DNA of 64,000 bases from Flavobacteriales bacterium (GTDB lineage Bacteria; Bacteroidota; Bacteroidia; NS11-12g; UBA955), in NCBI GenBank assembly GCA_002737705.1, contig NSIM01000004.1, forward strand, positions 1 to 64,000. The letters are read 5' to 3'. The notes beneath the pieces are model-generated. The model saw only the letters and a program-made list of their open reading frames with translations, was not told the DNA's origin and ran no database searches. Shown one piece after another: positions 7,194-15,791 of this stretch (its first letter is position 1; each line of letters starts with the position of its first letter). A program made the translations under genes and the position numbers.

Positions 7194-8792
7194 ATGAAAC
7201 GCAGATCATTTGTAAAAACCGCAGCGGCAGTTGGAACAGTATTGCCGGTTTCCCTGAATGGAATGGGGCTAAAAACGTTTGAAGATTCACCCCTATTGCG
7301 TGCCCTATCCCGAAGGGGTTCCCCGGACGGAAAGGTGCTTGTTATTATAAATTTATCAGGGGGTAATGATGGATTAAACACCCTTATTCCCATAGATCAG
7401 TATAGCAATTTAAGCAAAGCAAGGTCTAATATTTTGTTGCCTGAAGAAAAGGTTCTCGCAATGAATGGGACTACGAAAACAGGACTACATACCAAATTAA
7501 CGGGATTGAAAGAATTGTATAACAATGGATTGGTAAACGTGATTCAATCTGTGGGTTATCCAAATCCCAGCTTTTCTCATTTTCAGGCTACAGACAATTG
7601 GATGAGTGGGTCAGAAACAAGCGAGGCATGGACCACCGGTTGGATGGGTCGATATCTCGATGGCCGATTTCCTGGATTTCCCACTGGATATCCTACAACC
7701 GCGATGCCCGACCCCTTGGCGATTCAAATTGGCAATTTGGTCAACTTAACGTTTATGGGTGCCGAAATGAATATGGCTATGGCCATCACTGATCCCAATA
7801 GTTTTTATAATTTGATAACCGATACCATCGATAAAACCCCAGATACACCCGCAGGGCATGAGTTGGCATTTTTGAGAATGGTGGCACAGCAAAGCAATCA
7901 ATATGCAACGGTTATTAAAGCAGCTGCTGCAAAAGGGAAAAATATGTCTACCAAATACCCTGTAGGTGGAACAGGTAGGAGATTTCAACTGGCCGACTCA
8001 TTAAAAATTGTTGCAAAGCTCATTAGCGGGGGATTAAAAACCCCAGTATATATGGTTTCAATGGGCGGATTTGATACTCACAGTCTGCAAGTAGACAACA
8101 ATGACCACTCAGAAGGAAGCCATGCCTCGTTAATGCAACAACTCAGCGAGGCAATTTCAGCTTTTCAAGATGATATCAAGTTATTGGGTTTACAAGACCG
8201 CATTGTGGGGATGACTTTCAGTGAGTTTGGCCGAAGGGTGATGAGCAATGGAAGCGTTGGAACAGACCATGGAGCGGCGGCGCCGATGTTTGTTTTTGGC
8301 AGCGCAGTGCAAAGTGGTATCATCGGCGCCAACCCAACGATTGCCTCTACTGTAACCGAAAAAGACAATGTTCCAATGCAATATGATTTTCGCCAGGTAT
8401 ACGCTTCCGTGCTCAAAGATTGGTTTGAATTGAGTACCGCAGATGTGAAAATTGCAATGGGCGGAAAGGACTTTAATACATTGCCTATATTCAAGGCGAA
8501 TCAGTCAAGCATCGAAGATTATGTTGATTTGGTGAGCCAGATATCATTGAATCGCATTTATCCCAATCCAGCGGTGAATGAAACCAATATTGAGTACTCT
8601 ACCGAAGCGGGAAATATAAGAATTTCAATATATGATGCCCTGGGGCGTCTCATTGCTGTGCCTAAGGAGGGCTGGCATTCACATGGAAGCTATACCGTTA
8701 ATGTCGACCTAAAGGGATTTCAAAGGGGCAACTACTATATTCAAATGGCACAAGGAGAAAAACGCATTACAGCGGCCTTTTTGATTCAATAA
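7194..8792 (+). CDS. DUF1501 family protein with Tat-like signal and T9SS sorting domain
   Basis: A 532-aa DUF1501 protein (a family related to sulfatase/phosphatase-fold proteins, function unproven). The N-terminus MKRRSFVKTAAAVGTVLPVS is a twin-arginine-like signal. Core landmarks are NLSGGNDGLNTLIP near residue 53, SVGYPNPSFSHF, GGFDTHSLQ near 287, and TFSEFGRRV near 342. The last 80 or so residues form a type A T9SS sorting domain: IYPNPAVNETNIEYS, then ISIYDALGRLI, ending in a short beta-rich tail. It is translationally next to DUF1800 (3-nt gap). The combination suggests export and then surface release or anchoring by the type IX system. A hairpin directly after the stop ends the operon. 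Confidence 0.88.
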   Translation: MKRRSFVKTAAAVGTVLPVSLNGMGLKTFEDSPLLRALSRRGSPDGKVLVIINLSGGNDGLNTLIPIDQYSNLSKARSNILLPEEKVLAMNGTTKTGLHTKLTGLKELYNNGLVNVIQSVGYPNPSFSHFQATDNWMSGSETSEAWTTGWMGRYLDGRFPGFPTGYPTTAMPDPLAIQIGNLVNLTFMGAEMNMAMAITDPNSFYNLITDTIDKTPDTPAGHELAFLRMVAQQSNQYATVIKAAAAKGKNMSTKYPVGGTGRRFQLADSLKIVAKLISGGLKTPVYMVSMGGFDTHSLQVDNNDHSEGSHASLMQQLSEAISAFQDDIKLLGLQDRIVGMTFSEFGRRVMSNGSVGTDHGAAAPMFVFGSAVQSGIIGANPTIASTVTEKDNVPMQYDFRQVYASVLKDWFELSTADVKIAMGGKDFNTLPIFKANQSSIEDYVDLVSQISLNRIYPNPAVNETNIEYSTEAGNIRISIYDALGRLIAVPKEGWHSHGSYTVNVDLKGFQRGNYYIQMAQGEKRITAAFLIQ

Positions 8793-8793
8793 T

Positions 8794-8818
8794 TTTTTGG
8801 AAATACAATTTCCAAAAA
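8794..8818. terminator. Terminator-like hairpin after the DUF1501 gene
   Basis: An 11-bp perfect stem TTTTTGGAAAT / ATTTCCAAAAA with a 3-nt loop starts 2 nt after the DUF1501 stop. The stem is AT-rich, so termination strength is uncertain. Confidence 0.55.
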
Positions 8819-8828
8819 TAATTTGCCT

Positions 8829-8836
8829 TATATTTG
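8829..8836 (+). promoter_or_regulatory. -7 box upstream of tRNA-Gln
   Basis: TATATTTG, an exact TAnnTTTG match, ends 13 nt before the tRNA-Gln 5' end, the same spacing as for tRNA-Glu. No TTG is found at the usual -33 distance because the terminator stem lies there. Confidence 0.55.
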
Positions 8837-8849
8837 CAGCCTTAAAAAT

Positions 8850-8921
8850 TGCCCTATCGTCTAATTGGCAGGACAGCACATTTTGGTTGTGCTTGTCTAG
8901 GTTCGAGTCCTAGTAGGGCAA
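8850..8921 (+). tRNA. tRNA-Gln (anticodon TTG)
   Basis: Acceptor TGCCCTA pairs with TAGGGCA, D stem GTCT/GGAC, anticodon stem GCACA/TGTGC with loop TTTTGGT (anticodon TTG), and T arm with GGTTCGAGTCC. The 3' CCA is not encoded. It lies 64 nt upstream of prs and may be co-transcribed with it. Confidence 0.95.
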
Positions 8922-8944
8922 CAAACAGTAGGTTTATGATATCC

Positions 8945-8962
8945 GTTGTGCTTCGGTGCAAC
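8945..8962 (+). promoter_or_regulatory. UUCG-tetraloop hairpin in the prs leader
   Basis: GTTGTGC-TTCG-GTGCAAC forms a 7-bp stem closed by a C(UUCG)G tetraloop, a very stable RNA hairpin, between tRNA-Gln and prs. No T-tract follows, so it looks more like a processing or stabilising element than a terminator. Confidence 0.45.
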
Positions 8963-8985
8963 CACAGAGAAAGTAAAATCGAATT

Positions 8986-9960
8986 ATGACATCATTAATA
9001 CACCAAGTTAAAATTTTTGCTGGTAGCGCTTCTACCAGACTCACAGAGGATATTTGTGAGTTTTATGGAACCCTTTCTGGAGACATGACCATTTCCAGGT
9101 TTAGTGATGGAGAGTTCCAGCCGATTTACAATGAAAGTGTCAGGGGTTGTGATGTGTTTATTATCCAAAGTACCCATGCCAATTCTGACAACCTAATGGA
9201 ATTGCTCATGTCTATTGATGCGGCAAAGCGTGCAAGCGCAAACTACATTACAGCCGTTATTCCCTATTATGGTTATGCACGCCAAGATCGTAAAGACAAA
9301 CCAAGGGTTTCTATTGCCAGCAAATTAATTGCTGATTTATTGCAAACAGCAGGAGCCAACCGCGTTATGACGATGGAATTGCATGCTCCCCAAATTCAGG
9401 GATTTTTCAATGTGCCGGTGGATCACCTCGAAAGTTCAATCATATTTGCTCCGTATATTAAAACTTTGGCCAATGAAAATATGGTCATTGCAGCCCCAGA
9501 TGTGGGCGCTTCAAATAGAATTCGTGAAGTTGCTAAGATTTTAAATTTGGGCATGGTAATCTGCGATAAAGAGCGCAGAAAAGCCAATGAAATTGCCAAT
9601 ATGACGGTCATTGGAGATGTTAAAGGCAAGGATGTAGTTCTGATTGATGACATCATCGATACGGGAGGAACACTGTGCAAGTCGTCATTGATGCTCATGG
9701 ATAAAGGCGCCAAATCGGTGCGTGCTTTGTGTTGTCATCCCGTGCTCAGTGGCAAGGCATATGAGAACATAGAAAACTCCGTTCTTACAGAATTGGTTGT
9801 AACCGATACAATCCCTTTGAAAAAACATTCAGATAAAATCAAGGTCGTTTCCGTTGCCCCATTGTTTGCCCGTGCCATTCGCAATGTACATGAACATGGA
9901 AGCATCAGCTCCTTGTTTAAACAGGTATTTGCCCACCAAACAAAAATCGAACTCAAATAA
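8986..9960 (+). CDS. prs: Ribose-phosphate pyrophosphokinase (PRPP synthetase)
   Basis: Makes 5-phosphoribosyl 1-diphosphate from ribose 5-phosphate and ATP, the precursor of purines, pyrimidines, NAD, histidine and tryptophan. Landmarks: FSDGEFQP near residue 40, DLLQTAGANRVMTMELHAPQ near 120-140 (divalent cation/ATP region) and the PRPP-binding loop VVLIDDIIDTGGTL at about 222-235. The 324-aa length is typical of class I enzymes. It is followed 26 nt later by rplY, the usual prs-rplY (ctc) order in Bacteroidota. A strong hairpin lies in its leader and tRNA-Gln upstream. Confidence 0.97.
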   Translation: MTSLIHQVKIFAGSASTRLTEDICEFYGTLSGDMTISRFSDGEFQPIYNESVRGCDVFIIQSTHANSDNLMELLMSIDAAKRASANYITAVIPYYGYARQDRKDKPRVSIASKLIADLLQTAGANRVMTMELHAPQIQGFFNVPVDHLESSIIFAPYIKTLANENMVIAAPDVGASNRIREVAKILNLGMVICDKERRKANEIANMTVIGDVKGKDVVLIDDIIDTGGTLCKSSLMLMDKGAKSVRALCCHPVLSGKAYENIENSVLTELVVTDTIPLKKHSDKIKVVSVAPLFARAIRNVHEHGSISSLFKQVFAHQTKIELK

Positions 9961-9986
9961 ACAATAATTAGAATAGAATAGACAAT

Positions 9987-10565
9987 ATGAAAACCATTTT
10001 TTTAAAAGGCGAAATGCGCAGTGAATTGGGTACCCGTACCGCAAAATCTTGTCGTGCCGAAGGAAAAGTACCCTGTGTTATGTATGGTTTGGCCGATGAC
10101 AATTTAAACTTTGCCGTTTACCAAGCAGATTTCAAAAACTTAGTATACACCCCAAATGTATACAAAGTAAAAATCGAATTGGAGGGCAAAAATTATGATG
10201 CCATTCTACAAGACATTCAGTTTCACCCAGTCTCTGATATGATTATTCACTGCGATTTTATGTCGGTTGACATCCAAAGACCCGTGGTAATGGAAATTCC
10301 TATCCGCGTGGTAGGCAATTCTCCAGGAGTGCGTGCAGGCGGTACATTGATGAAAAAAATCAATCGTTTGCGTGTGAAGGGATTAATCCAAAATTTACCC
10401 GATTTTATTGATGTAAGCATTGAAGATTTAGAAATTGGCCAATCTGCCAAGGTTTCACAAATTCAGGTGGACGGTTTTGAATTGCTGAATTCTCCTGCCA
10501 ATGCCATCTTGACGGTAAAAACCACCCGTGCCATCATACAAGCGGCAACAGAAACACCAAGTTAA
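9987..10565 (+). CDS. rplY: 50S ribosomal protein L25/general stress protein Ctc
   Basis: Binds 5S rRNA in the large ribosomal subunit; the long form with a C-terminal TL5-like domain is called Ctc. At 192 aa it has both parts: an N-terminal L25 domain (MRSELGTRTAKSCRAEGKVP, then CVMYG) and a second domain containing HCDFMSVDIQRPVVMEIPI and GVRAGGTLMKKINRLRVKGL. The operon position right after prs supports the call. The pth gene that often follows in other Bacteroidota is missing here. Confidence 0.94.
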   Translation: MKTIFLKGEMRSELGTRTAKSCRAEGKVPCVMYGLADDNLNFAVYQADFKNLVYTPNVYKVKIELEGKNYDAILQDIQFHPVSDMIIHCDFMSVDIQRPVVMEIPIRVVGNSPGVRAGGTLMKKINRLRVKGLIQNLPDFIDVSIEDLEIGQSAKVSQIQVDGFELLNSPANAILTVKTTRAIIQAATETPS

Positions 10566-10870
10566 GAATAGCGGGTTTGTCACACCGTAAATGGTGGTCT
10601 CTTTTAATCATTTCGACACAATGTGCTTCTCTTTATTAGGGGATGCGTTGTTATACCTATCTTGGTTTTGAGAAACTGTCAACAATACAAAGGAGTGGTT
10701 CAGATTGTCCAACTTCTATTCAGTGGCGTAGCGAACAACCAAATTAATACCCGCCGTTACCATTGTTGCGGCATGTATTAATGCAGAAACTGGTGTTGGT
10801 CCCACGGTTTGAATCCTGTCAAACCGCGAATTATTTGCATACTTCATCCACGAAACCGGTGGCGAGAAAT
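10566..10870. other. Intergenic region (305 bp) without a supported gene
   Basis: Lies between convergent rplY and superoxide dismutase. A weak stem CACC-GTAAAT-GGTG followed by a T-rich stretch (about 10582-10606) could end the prs-rplY transcript. The track ORF 10763-11038 runs antisense into the dismutase gene and has no coding features. Nothing else recognised. Confidence 0.55.
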
Positions 10871-11476
10871 TCAGTGCGTTGCGGCTTTAAAGTTTGCCGA
10901 TACCGCATCCCAATTAACCACATTCCAGAATGCAGCAATGTAATCGGGTCTGCGGTTTTGGTAATGCAGATAATAAGCATGTTCCCAAACATCCAGGCCC
11001 AAAATCGGAATCCCTTTTACGTCAACAACATCCATTAGCGGGTTGTCTTGGTTAGGAGTAGAGCTGATGACCAATTTGTGATCGTGAACAATCAGCCAGG
11101 CCCAACCACTTCCAAAACGAGTGGTTCCTGCACTGTTAAATTGTTCCTTCATTGCTTCAAAACTTCCAAAATTGGCATTGATGGCTTCCATTAAAGCACC
11201 TGTTGGGGTTCCACCCCCCTTGGGTTTCATAATGCTCCAGAAAAACGTGTGGTTCCAATGGCCTCCCCCATTATTTCTAATTGCGCCACTGTAGCGAGAA
11301 ATATTTTGAATGATAGTCAACAAATCGACCGTTGCAGCCGGAGTGTCTTTGGTAGCATTGTTTAGGTTATTCACATAGGCTTGATGGTGTTTTCCGTGAT
11401 GGATTTCCATAGTACGTGAATCGATATGTGGCTCCAAAGCATTGTATTCGTAAGGAAGTGTAGACAATTCGAACAT
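10871..11476 (-). CDS. Superoxide dismutase (Fe/Mn family)
   Basis: Converts superoxide to hydrogen peroxide and oxygen. The four metal ligands are visible: His in [12 protein letters not shown] (about residue 27), His in [10 protein letters not shown] (about 74), and Asp and His in [14 protein letters not shown] (about 157-161). The 201-aa length is normal and there is no signal peptide, so it is cytoplasmic. Whether iron or manganese is used cannot be decided by eye. It is a single-gene unit with a good promoter (complement of 11499-11529). Oxidative stress control is plausible but no operator was recognised. Confidence 0.95.
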   Translation of the reverse strand: MFELSTLPYEYNALEPHIDSRTMEIHHGKHHQAYVNNLNNATKDTPAATVDLLTIIQNISRYSGAIRNNGGGHWNHTFFWSIMKPKGGGTPTGALMEAINANFGSFEAMKEQFNSAGTTRFGSGWAWLIVHDHKLVISSTPNQDNPLMDVVDVKGIPILGLDVWEHAYYLHYQNRRPDYIAAFWNVVNWDAVSANFKAATH

Positions 11477-11498
11477 ATTTTTAGGGATAGATTTAAAA

Positions 11499-11529
11499 CA
11501 AAGTTACGGAAAAGTAGTTCTCTTTTCAA
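11499..11529 (-). promoter_or_regulatory. Promoter of superoxide dismutase
   Basis: On the minus strand: TTG (complement of 11527-11529), 20 nt, then TAACTTTG (complement of 11499-11506), 22 nt before the ATG. It matches the Bacteroidota consensus in both elements and spacing. Confidence 0.7.
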
Positions 11530-11745
11530 AGGCGAATCGAAAACCCAACTTTTAAAGAATCAGCGCTCATCCAGCAGTTATTGAAAATGGATTGGGAGTT
11601 GTCCCGACGTTTGGACTAATCAATGAATACTATTCTTACCGATTGTATTACATCAGTTGCGTTCACCATTTGTATCAATGGCTCAGCGAAACGGTCATCT
11701 GTAACCCAGAAAAAAGTTTTTCCACCGCAAAAGCGGTGAATACGA

Positions 11746-11773
11746 TTGCGGCTCCTTTCAATGACTACCTTTG
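11746..11773 (+). promoter_or_regulatory. Promoter of pnuC
   Basis: TTG at 11746-11748, 17 nt, then TACCTTTG at 11766-11773, which ends 13 nt before the ATG at 11787. It decides between the track start (11592) and the internal ATG in favour of the latter. A small CACCGC-AAAA-GCGGTG hairpin lies just upstream, near 11722-11737. Confidence 0.65.
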
Positions 11774-11786
11774 TGAGCCTATAGCC

Positions 11787-12536
11787 ATGGCCAATATAGC
11801 AACCCTGATTCTTCAATACATATACGCATCTGGCCTTGAATTATCTGCCGCTATTCTTTCTTTATACTGTGTTATTTTGGCCGCCAAGAATAACATTTGG
11901 AATTGGCCAGTTGCCATGATTGGTTCATTGCTTTATACAAAGATTTTTTTTGAAATTGGTTTGTATTCTGATGCGGTTCTCAACACAATTTTTTTACTGT
12001 TTCAAGCCTACGGACTTTGGGTTTGGATGCGTTTGGGTAAATTGCAAAAATCGGGTTTAACAATAGCGGCTTCCAACGTTGGACCAAAACCAATCTCGGC
12101 GCAGGACGACTTTCTCCACAACAACCCCAAAAAAAACCAAAATTCCAGCATTTCATGGGCAAGCAATACCCAAATAATCGGTGTGTTATTGGCGGCAATC
12201 CTTGCATATTTTCCATGGGTACTCTTCGTTCAATACAAGCTAACAGACATTATTTTATATTTTGGTTTACACGCCAGCACCCCACAATTTATATACTTGG
12301 ATGCTGCTATGCTTTTTCTGAGTCTTGCTGCACTGTTTATGCAAGCCCAAAAATGGATCCAACATTGGTTTTTGTGGATTCTAATTGATTTGATTTACGT
12401 CCCGATGTATATGAGTACAGCAAACTACACAACAGCGATTCTTTATGTTCTGTATATGCCGATTGCGTTTATGGGCTACCATTTGTGGCAAAAAGAATAT
12501 ATTATTGACTTTCAGGAACGTAATACAAACGATTGA
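11787..12536 (+). CDS. pnuC: Nicotinamide riboside transporter PnuC-like
   Basis: An inner-membrane facilitator for NAD precursor (or thiamine) uptake. Landmarks: hydrophobic segments throughout, the paired WNWP motif (NNIWNWPVAMIGSLLY near residue 30-45), AYGLWVW near 75, and YLDAAMLF and WILIDLIYVPMY in the second half. The 249-aa length fits the family. An Asn/Lys/Ser-rich hydrophilic loop of about 40 residues is inserted in the middle (GPKPISAQDD onward). The track start at 11592 would add 65 implausible residues; ATG 11787 follows a consensus promoter. I saw no thiamine riboswitch upstream, so nicotinamide riboside is favoured. Its 3' end overlaps the convergent M16 gene by 35 nt. Confidence 0.85.
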   Translation: MANIATLILQYIYASGLELSAAILSLYCVILAAKNNIWNWPVAMIGSLLYTKIFFEIGLYSDAVLNTIFLLFQAYGLWVWMRLGKLQKSGLTIAASNVGPKPISAQDDFLHNNPKKNQNSSISWASNTQIIGVLLAAILAYFPWVLFVQYKLTDIILYFGLHASTPQFIYLDAAMLFLSLAALFMQAQKWIQHWFLWILIDLIYVPMYMSTANYTTAILYVLYMPIAFMGYHLWQKEYIIDFQERNTND

Positions 12537-13749
12537 AAGATTCTTCGTTGAGTAATTCATTGGCCACATTCAGCAAATCGCGCGCACTTACACCTTGAAT
12601 TGAATCAATTGCCGTACCAATAGAGGTAGCCTTCCCTTTTCGCAATACACTTTGACCCAGGTGCATCATCAAGCCGCTGCGGTTTTCATTTGATAAAATT
12701 AATTGCCCAACATATTGGTTTTTTGCCCGAGACAATTGGAGGGTTCCCAACGATTGTTCCCGTAATTTCTTAAGTTCCCTAAAAATCAAGTCGACCGACT
12801 TATGAATATATCTCGGCTCGCTGCCTACAAAACAATGAAATAATCCCGCCTCTCCAAATGCGCTATACCCGCTTTCTACATTATACGTATACCCATATTT
12901 TTCTCTGATGGATAGATTTAAACGGCTGTTGAGGACCGGGCCACCCAGTAGATTGTTTAGAAGCAATAATTTCCAGCGATCGGCATGGTCGATCGGATAT
13001 GCCAAACAACCAACAATTGCATAAGCCTGTTGGAATTCTGTTTTTTTACTTATATTAAAATGCGTTTCGAATTTAAAATGCGTGGGTAATTGAATGTTTG
13101 ATTTTGCCGCAGACAATGATTTGGGAAGAAATTTGTCTAATGCATACAGCGTTCTTTCGATCGAAACATTGCCTACTATACAAAAAACCATATTGCTAAA
13201 TTGATAGTGCGTGTTTACAAAATCCAGTAAGTGTGTTTGTTGTATTTGTTGAATCGATTCTTCTGTGCCCAATATATTGTGTGCCAATGGGTGATTGTCA
13301 AAAAACCGCTCTTGAAATTCATCAAAAATATTTTCCTCGGGGGTGTCGATATACATGTTTATTTCATCAGCAATAACTTTTTTTTCTTTCTCAAGTTCGT
13401 TCATTGGAAAAGAAGACCTAAAAACAACATCGCAGAGTATGTCTGTTAGCCTAGAAAGATGTTTCGATTGAACGGTACCATACACTGTTGTTAATTCTTT
13501 TGTAGTGTAAGCATTGAGCTCTCCGCCCACAACTTCCAAATGATTCAATACATGAATTGTTTTGCGGTTGGTGGTTCCTTTAAATAGCATATGCTCGATG
13601 CAATGGGCCAATCCCGGATTTAGACCATCATTTTTACTGCCTGCCATGATCGAAAATCCCGCATGAACAAGCTGGGTTCCTTTTACTCTTTGATGCACCA
13701 CCCTTAAGCCATTCGGAAAAGTGATTAATTGGTATTGTTCTAAACCCAT
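12502..13749 (-). CDS. M16 family zinc peptidase (pitrilysin/insulinase-like)
   Basis: A soluble protease of the processing-peptidase type, 415 aa from the chosen start, with two homologous domains. The inverted zinc motif HCIEH (HxxEH) lies at about residues 50-54 with the downstream Glu in the EKEKKVIADEINMY segment (about 125). There is no signal peptide. The track start at 13878 overlaps nrnA on the other strand; ATG 13749 (MGLEQYQLITFPNGLRV) matches the usual family start and lies 7 nt after a TATTTTTG box. It is divergent from nrnA, and its 3' end overlaps pnuC. It may act as a homodimer; the substrate is unknown. Confidence 0.9.
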   Translation of the reverse strand: MGLEQYQLITFPNGLRVVHQRVKGTQLVHAGFSIMAGSKNDGLNPGLAHCIEHMLFKGTTNRKTIHVLNHLEVVGGELNAYTTKELTTVYGTVQSKHLSRLTDILCDVVFRSSFPMNELEKEKKVIADEINMYIDTPEENIFDEFQERFFDNHPLAHNILGTEESIQQIQQTHLLDFVNTHYQFSNMVFCIVGNVSIERTLYALDKFLPKSLSAAKSNIQLPTHFKFETHFNISKKTEFQQAYAIVGCLAYPIDHADRWKLLLLNNLLGGPVLNSRLNLSIREKYGYTYNVESGYSAFGEAGLFHCFVGSEPRYIHKSVDLIFRELKKLREQSLGTLQLSRAKNQYVGQLILSNENRSGLMMHLGQSVLRKGKATSIGTAIDSIQGVSARDLLNVANELLNEESFNRLYYVPESQ

Positions 13750-13756
13750 TGTTTCA

Positions 13757-13764
13757 CAAAAATA
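13757..13764 (-). promoter_or_regulatory. -7 box of the M16 peptidase gene
   Basis: TATTTTTG on the minus strand, ending 7 nt before the ATG at 13749. No -33 TTG at standard distance. It is back to back with the nrnA box at 13779-13786. Confidence 0.5.
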
Positions 13765-13778
13765 CCTTCTGTTTCGCG

Positions 13779-13786
13779 TATTTTTG
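13779..13786 (+). promoter_or_regulatory. -7 box of nrnA
   Basis: TATTTTTG ending 9 nt before the nrnA ATG. Together with the minus-strand box at 13757-13764 it forms a compact divergent promoter pair in only 46 bp between start codons. Confidence 0.5.
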
Positions 13787-13795
13787 TAGCATAAA

Positions 13796-14818
13796 ATGCT
13801 AATTGACAATACATCTTCATTTGTTGCCGACATAAAGGCGGGTAAAATCACAAAAGTGGTTATAACAACGCACCACAAACCCGATGGGGATGCGATGGGC
13901 TCTACATTAGGACTATATCATTTTTTAAGGGCATTCATTTCCGATGTGGTGGTTTGTGTTCCAAACGATTATTCGGAAAACCTGTTTTGGCTGCCTGCAA
14001 ATGATACCGTTGTCAATTTCGAAAAAACCCCCGAAGTGGTTTCGGCCCTGGTTAATGAGGCAGATGTCATTTTCTGCCTTGATTTTAACCGTTTGTCAAG
14101 AATCAATAATTTAGGTAAACTTGTTGATGAATCAAAATCTATTAAAATAATGATAGACCATCACTTAGAACCTGATACATTTTCTAAATATACCTATTGG
14201 AATTCCGAATCAAGTAGCACATGTGAGCTCATTTACCAGTGGATAGAAAACTATTTTGGCAAACAGTATATTTCGCCAAAGGTGGCAACTTGTTTGTACA
14301 CGGGATTGATGACAGATACAGGCAATTTTCAGCACAACAATACCAAACCATCTACACTTCGCCTGGCAGCAGATATGATGGAATCAGGAGCGGATCATTT
14401 GCAAATTCACGCCAATATTTATGATGTTTTTTCATTGAATCGTACCCGATTATTTGGCTATTGCTTGTTCAAAAAAATTGAAGTTCTCGCAGAGTTCAGG
14501 ACGGCATTGATTTATTTGGATCGCCATGAGGTTAAACAATTTGATTTACAGACCGGCGATACCGAGGGATTGGTAAATTTTGGCTTGGGCTTGAAAAATA
14601 TTGTGTTGAGCGTATTGATTATCGATCGTACTGAACGGGTAAAATTGAGTTTTCGCAGCAAAGGCGATTTTGCAACGAATGCGTTTTCTGCAAGATTTTT
14701 TGAAGGTGGAGGCCATAAAAATGCTTCTGGGGGACAGAGTTCACTGAGCCTCGAAGAAACTGTCGCCAAGTTCAAATCGGGATTGGCCCTCTATAAAAAA
14801 GAATTGTTGTTGGTTTAA
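13796..14818 (+). CDS. nrnA: DHH family phosphoesterase, NrnA-like (nanoRNase/pAp phosphatase)
   Basis: Degrades short oligoribonucleotides and probably dephosphorylates pAp. The DHH domain shows TTHHKPDGDAMGS at about residues 25-37 (metal-binding HxxPDxD), a CLDFN Asp motif near 95, and MIDHHLEPD near 118 (the DHH signature). The C-terminal DHHA1 domain carries GGHKNASGG near residue 305, the RNA-binding motif. The 340-aa length is typical. It is the first gene of a rightward run and is followed after 10 nt by an FKBP-type lipoprotein; the same order is common in Bacteroidota. Confidence 0.92.
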   Translation: MLIDNTSSFVADIKAGKITKVVITTHHKPDGDAMGSTLGLYHFLRAFISDVVVCVPNDYSENLFWLPANDTVVNFEKTPEVVSALVNEADVIFCLDFNRLSRINNLGKLVDESKSIKIMIDHHLEPDTFSKYTYWNSESSSTCELIYQWIENYFGKQYISPKVATCLYTGLMTDTGNFQHNNTKPSTLRLAADMMESGADHLQIHANIYDVFSLNRTRLFGYCLFKKIEVLAEFRTALIYLDRHEVKQFDLQTGDTEGLVNFGLGLKNIVLSVLIIDRTERVKLSFRSKGDFATNAFSARFFEGGGHKNASGGQSSLSLEETVAKFKSGLALYKKELLLV

Positions 14819-14828
14819 GGCAAGTGTT

Positions 14829-15743
14829 ATGACTATAAAAACCCATTTTTTGTTTTTCGGATTGTTATTTGGGCTATTATTTTCTTCTTGTGGAGAGGGC
14901 TTTACTACAAGCAAATCTGGACTTGTTTACCGGTTTAATCTCGGTGAACCTTTGGATAAACCATACGGGCCCTATCACTTTATGCTCTTGCACCACATGC
15001 TCATAGGCCCCAATAACGACACCATCGAAAATGCATTTTTATCAGATACCTTAGAAGAGTTTCCGTATCCTTTGGAGGCCCGAAACGAACTGCTAGAGGC
15101 CCTTCAGATGCTGGGTCCCGGCTGTGAAATAGAAATTAAAATCAATACCGATAGTTTAAAGCGCAAAATTGGTGGGTCGCCCAAGGTCAATTTATTGGAA
15201 TCCAACAAAATTGCACGGTTTATAATTAAGGTCGAAAAAATTCTAAGCGCTGAGGAATACGATGCCTACCGAAATCAAAAACTGTTATTCCGCATTATGG
15301 AAGAGAACAAATTGATTGATGGATATGCATTGCAGCACAGCTATGGAAATTCGCCAGGAGGGGCTTGGGTTTTAGATTCTTTAAAAATGATCAAGTACCG
15401 CATCACCCAAGCGAATGGGATGCCAGATGTTAGCAGCAGACAATTGGAAAATTCTCCTGTGCAAGCAAACGTCAATGCCCTTTCTTTTGAATGTGAGGTG
15501 ATGAATATCGATGGAAGATTAATTGCCAATAGCGAAATGGAAGGAAGGTCTTACCGGAGCGAAAAGAATAAGATGTCTTTTGAAATTAGGGCATTAAACG
15601 AATTGCCTTATTACCTTAAAGAAGGACAGACTGGAGAGTTTCTCATTACCTCAGATTGGGGATATGGTGCAAAAGGCAGAATTGGCGTACCGAGTTACGC
15701 CCCATTGAGAATAATAATTAAACAAGTAAAACCTGTTGATTAG
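14829..15743 (+). CDS. FKBP-type peptidyl-prolyl isomerase lipoprotein
   Basis: An envelope protein of 304 aa with a lipoprotein signal (hydrophobic stretch ending LFSSC at about residue 21). Its C-terminus has the FKBP strand pattern WGYGAKGRIGVPSYAPL followed by IIIKQVKPV. The N-terminal half also looks FKBP-related (GPYHFMLLHHMLIG, then a Leu-rich LLEALQMLGPGCEIEI), so it may be a tandem pair with one degenerate domain. The likely role is folding of periplasmic or surface proteins; enzymatic activity is not certain. It sits 10 nt after nrnA and is probably co-transcribed with it. Confidence 0.8.
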   Translation: MTIKTHFLFFGLLFGLLFSSCGEGFTTSKSGLVYRFNLGEPLDKPYGPYHFMLLHHMLIGPNNDTIENAFLSDTLEEFPYPLEARNELLEALQMLGPGCEIEIKINTDSLKRKIGGSPKVNLLESNKIARFIIKVEKILSAEEYDAYRNQKLLFRIMEENKLIDGYALQHSYGNSPGGAWVLDSLKMIKYRITQANGMPDVSSRQLENSPVQANVNALSFECEVMNIDGRLIANSEMEGRSYRSEKNKMSFEIRALNELPYYLKEGQTGEFLITSDWGYGAKGRIGVPSYAPLRIIIKQVKPVD

Positions 15744-15776
15744 TCAAGGGAATTCTTAAAAATGGATTGTACAACC

Positions 15777-15784
15777 TAATTTTG
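15777..15784 (+). promoter_or_regulatory. -7 box of rfbB
   Basis: TAATTTTG ending 7 nt before the rfbB ATG at 15792. No TTG at the standard -33 distance. Confidence 0.4.
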
Positions 15785-15791
15785 AATTGAT

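Noticed and set aside
10800-10860. tRNA-like T-arm remnant (GGTTTGAATCC)
   Set aside because: No acceptor or anticodon stem can be built around it.
10763-11038. 91-aa plus-strand ORF
   Set aside because: Runs antisense into the superoxide dismutase gene; no coding features.
11516-11786. Riboswitch (thiamine or other) upstream of pnuC
   Set aside because: No CTGAGA-type core or matching stems; only a small hairpin and a normal promoter.
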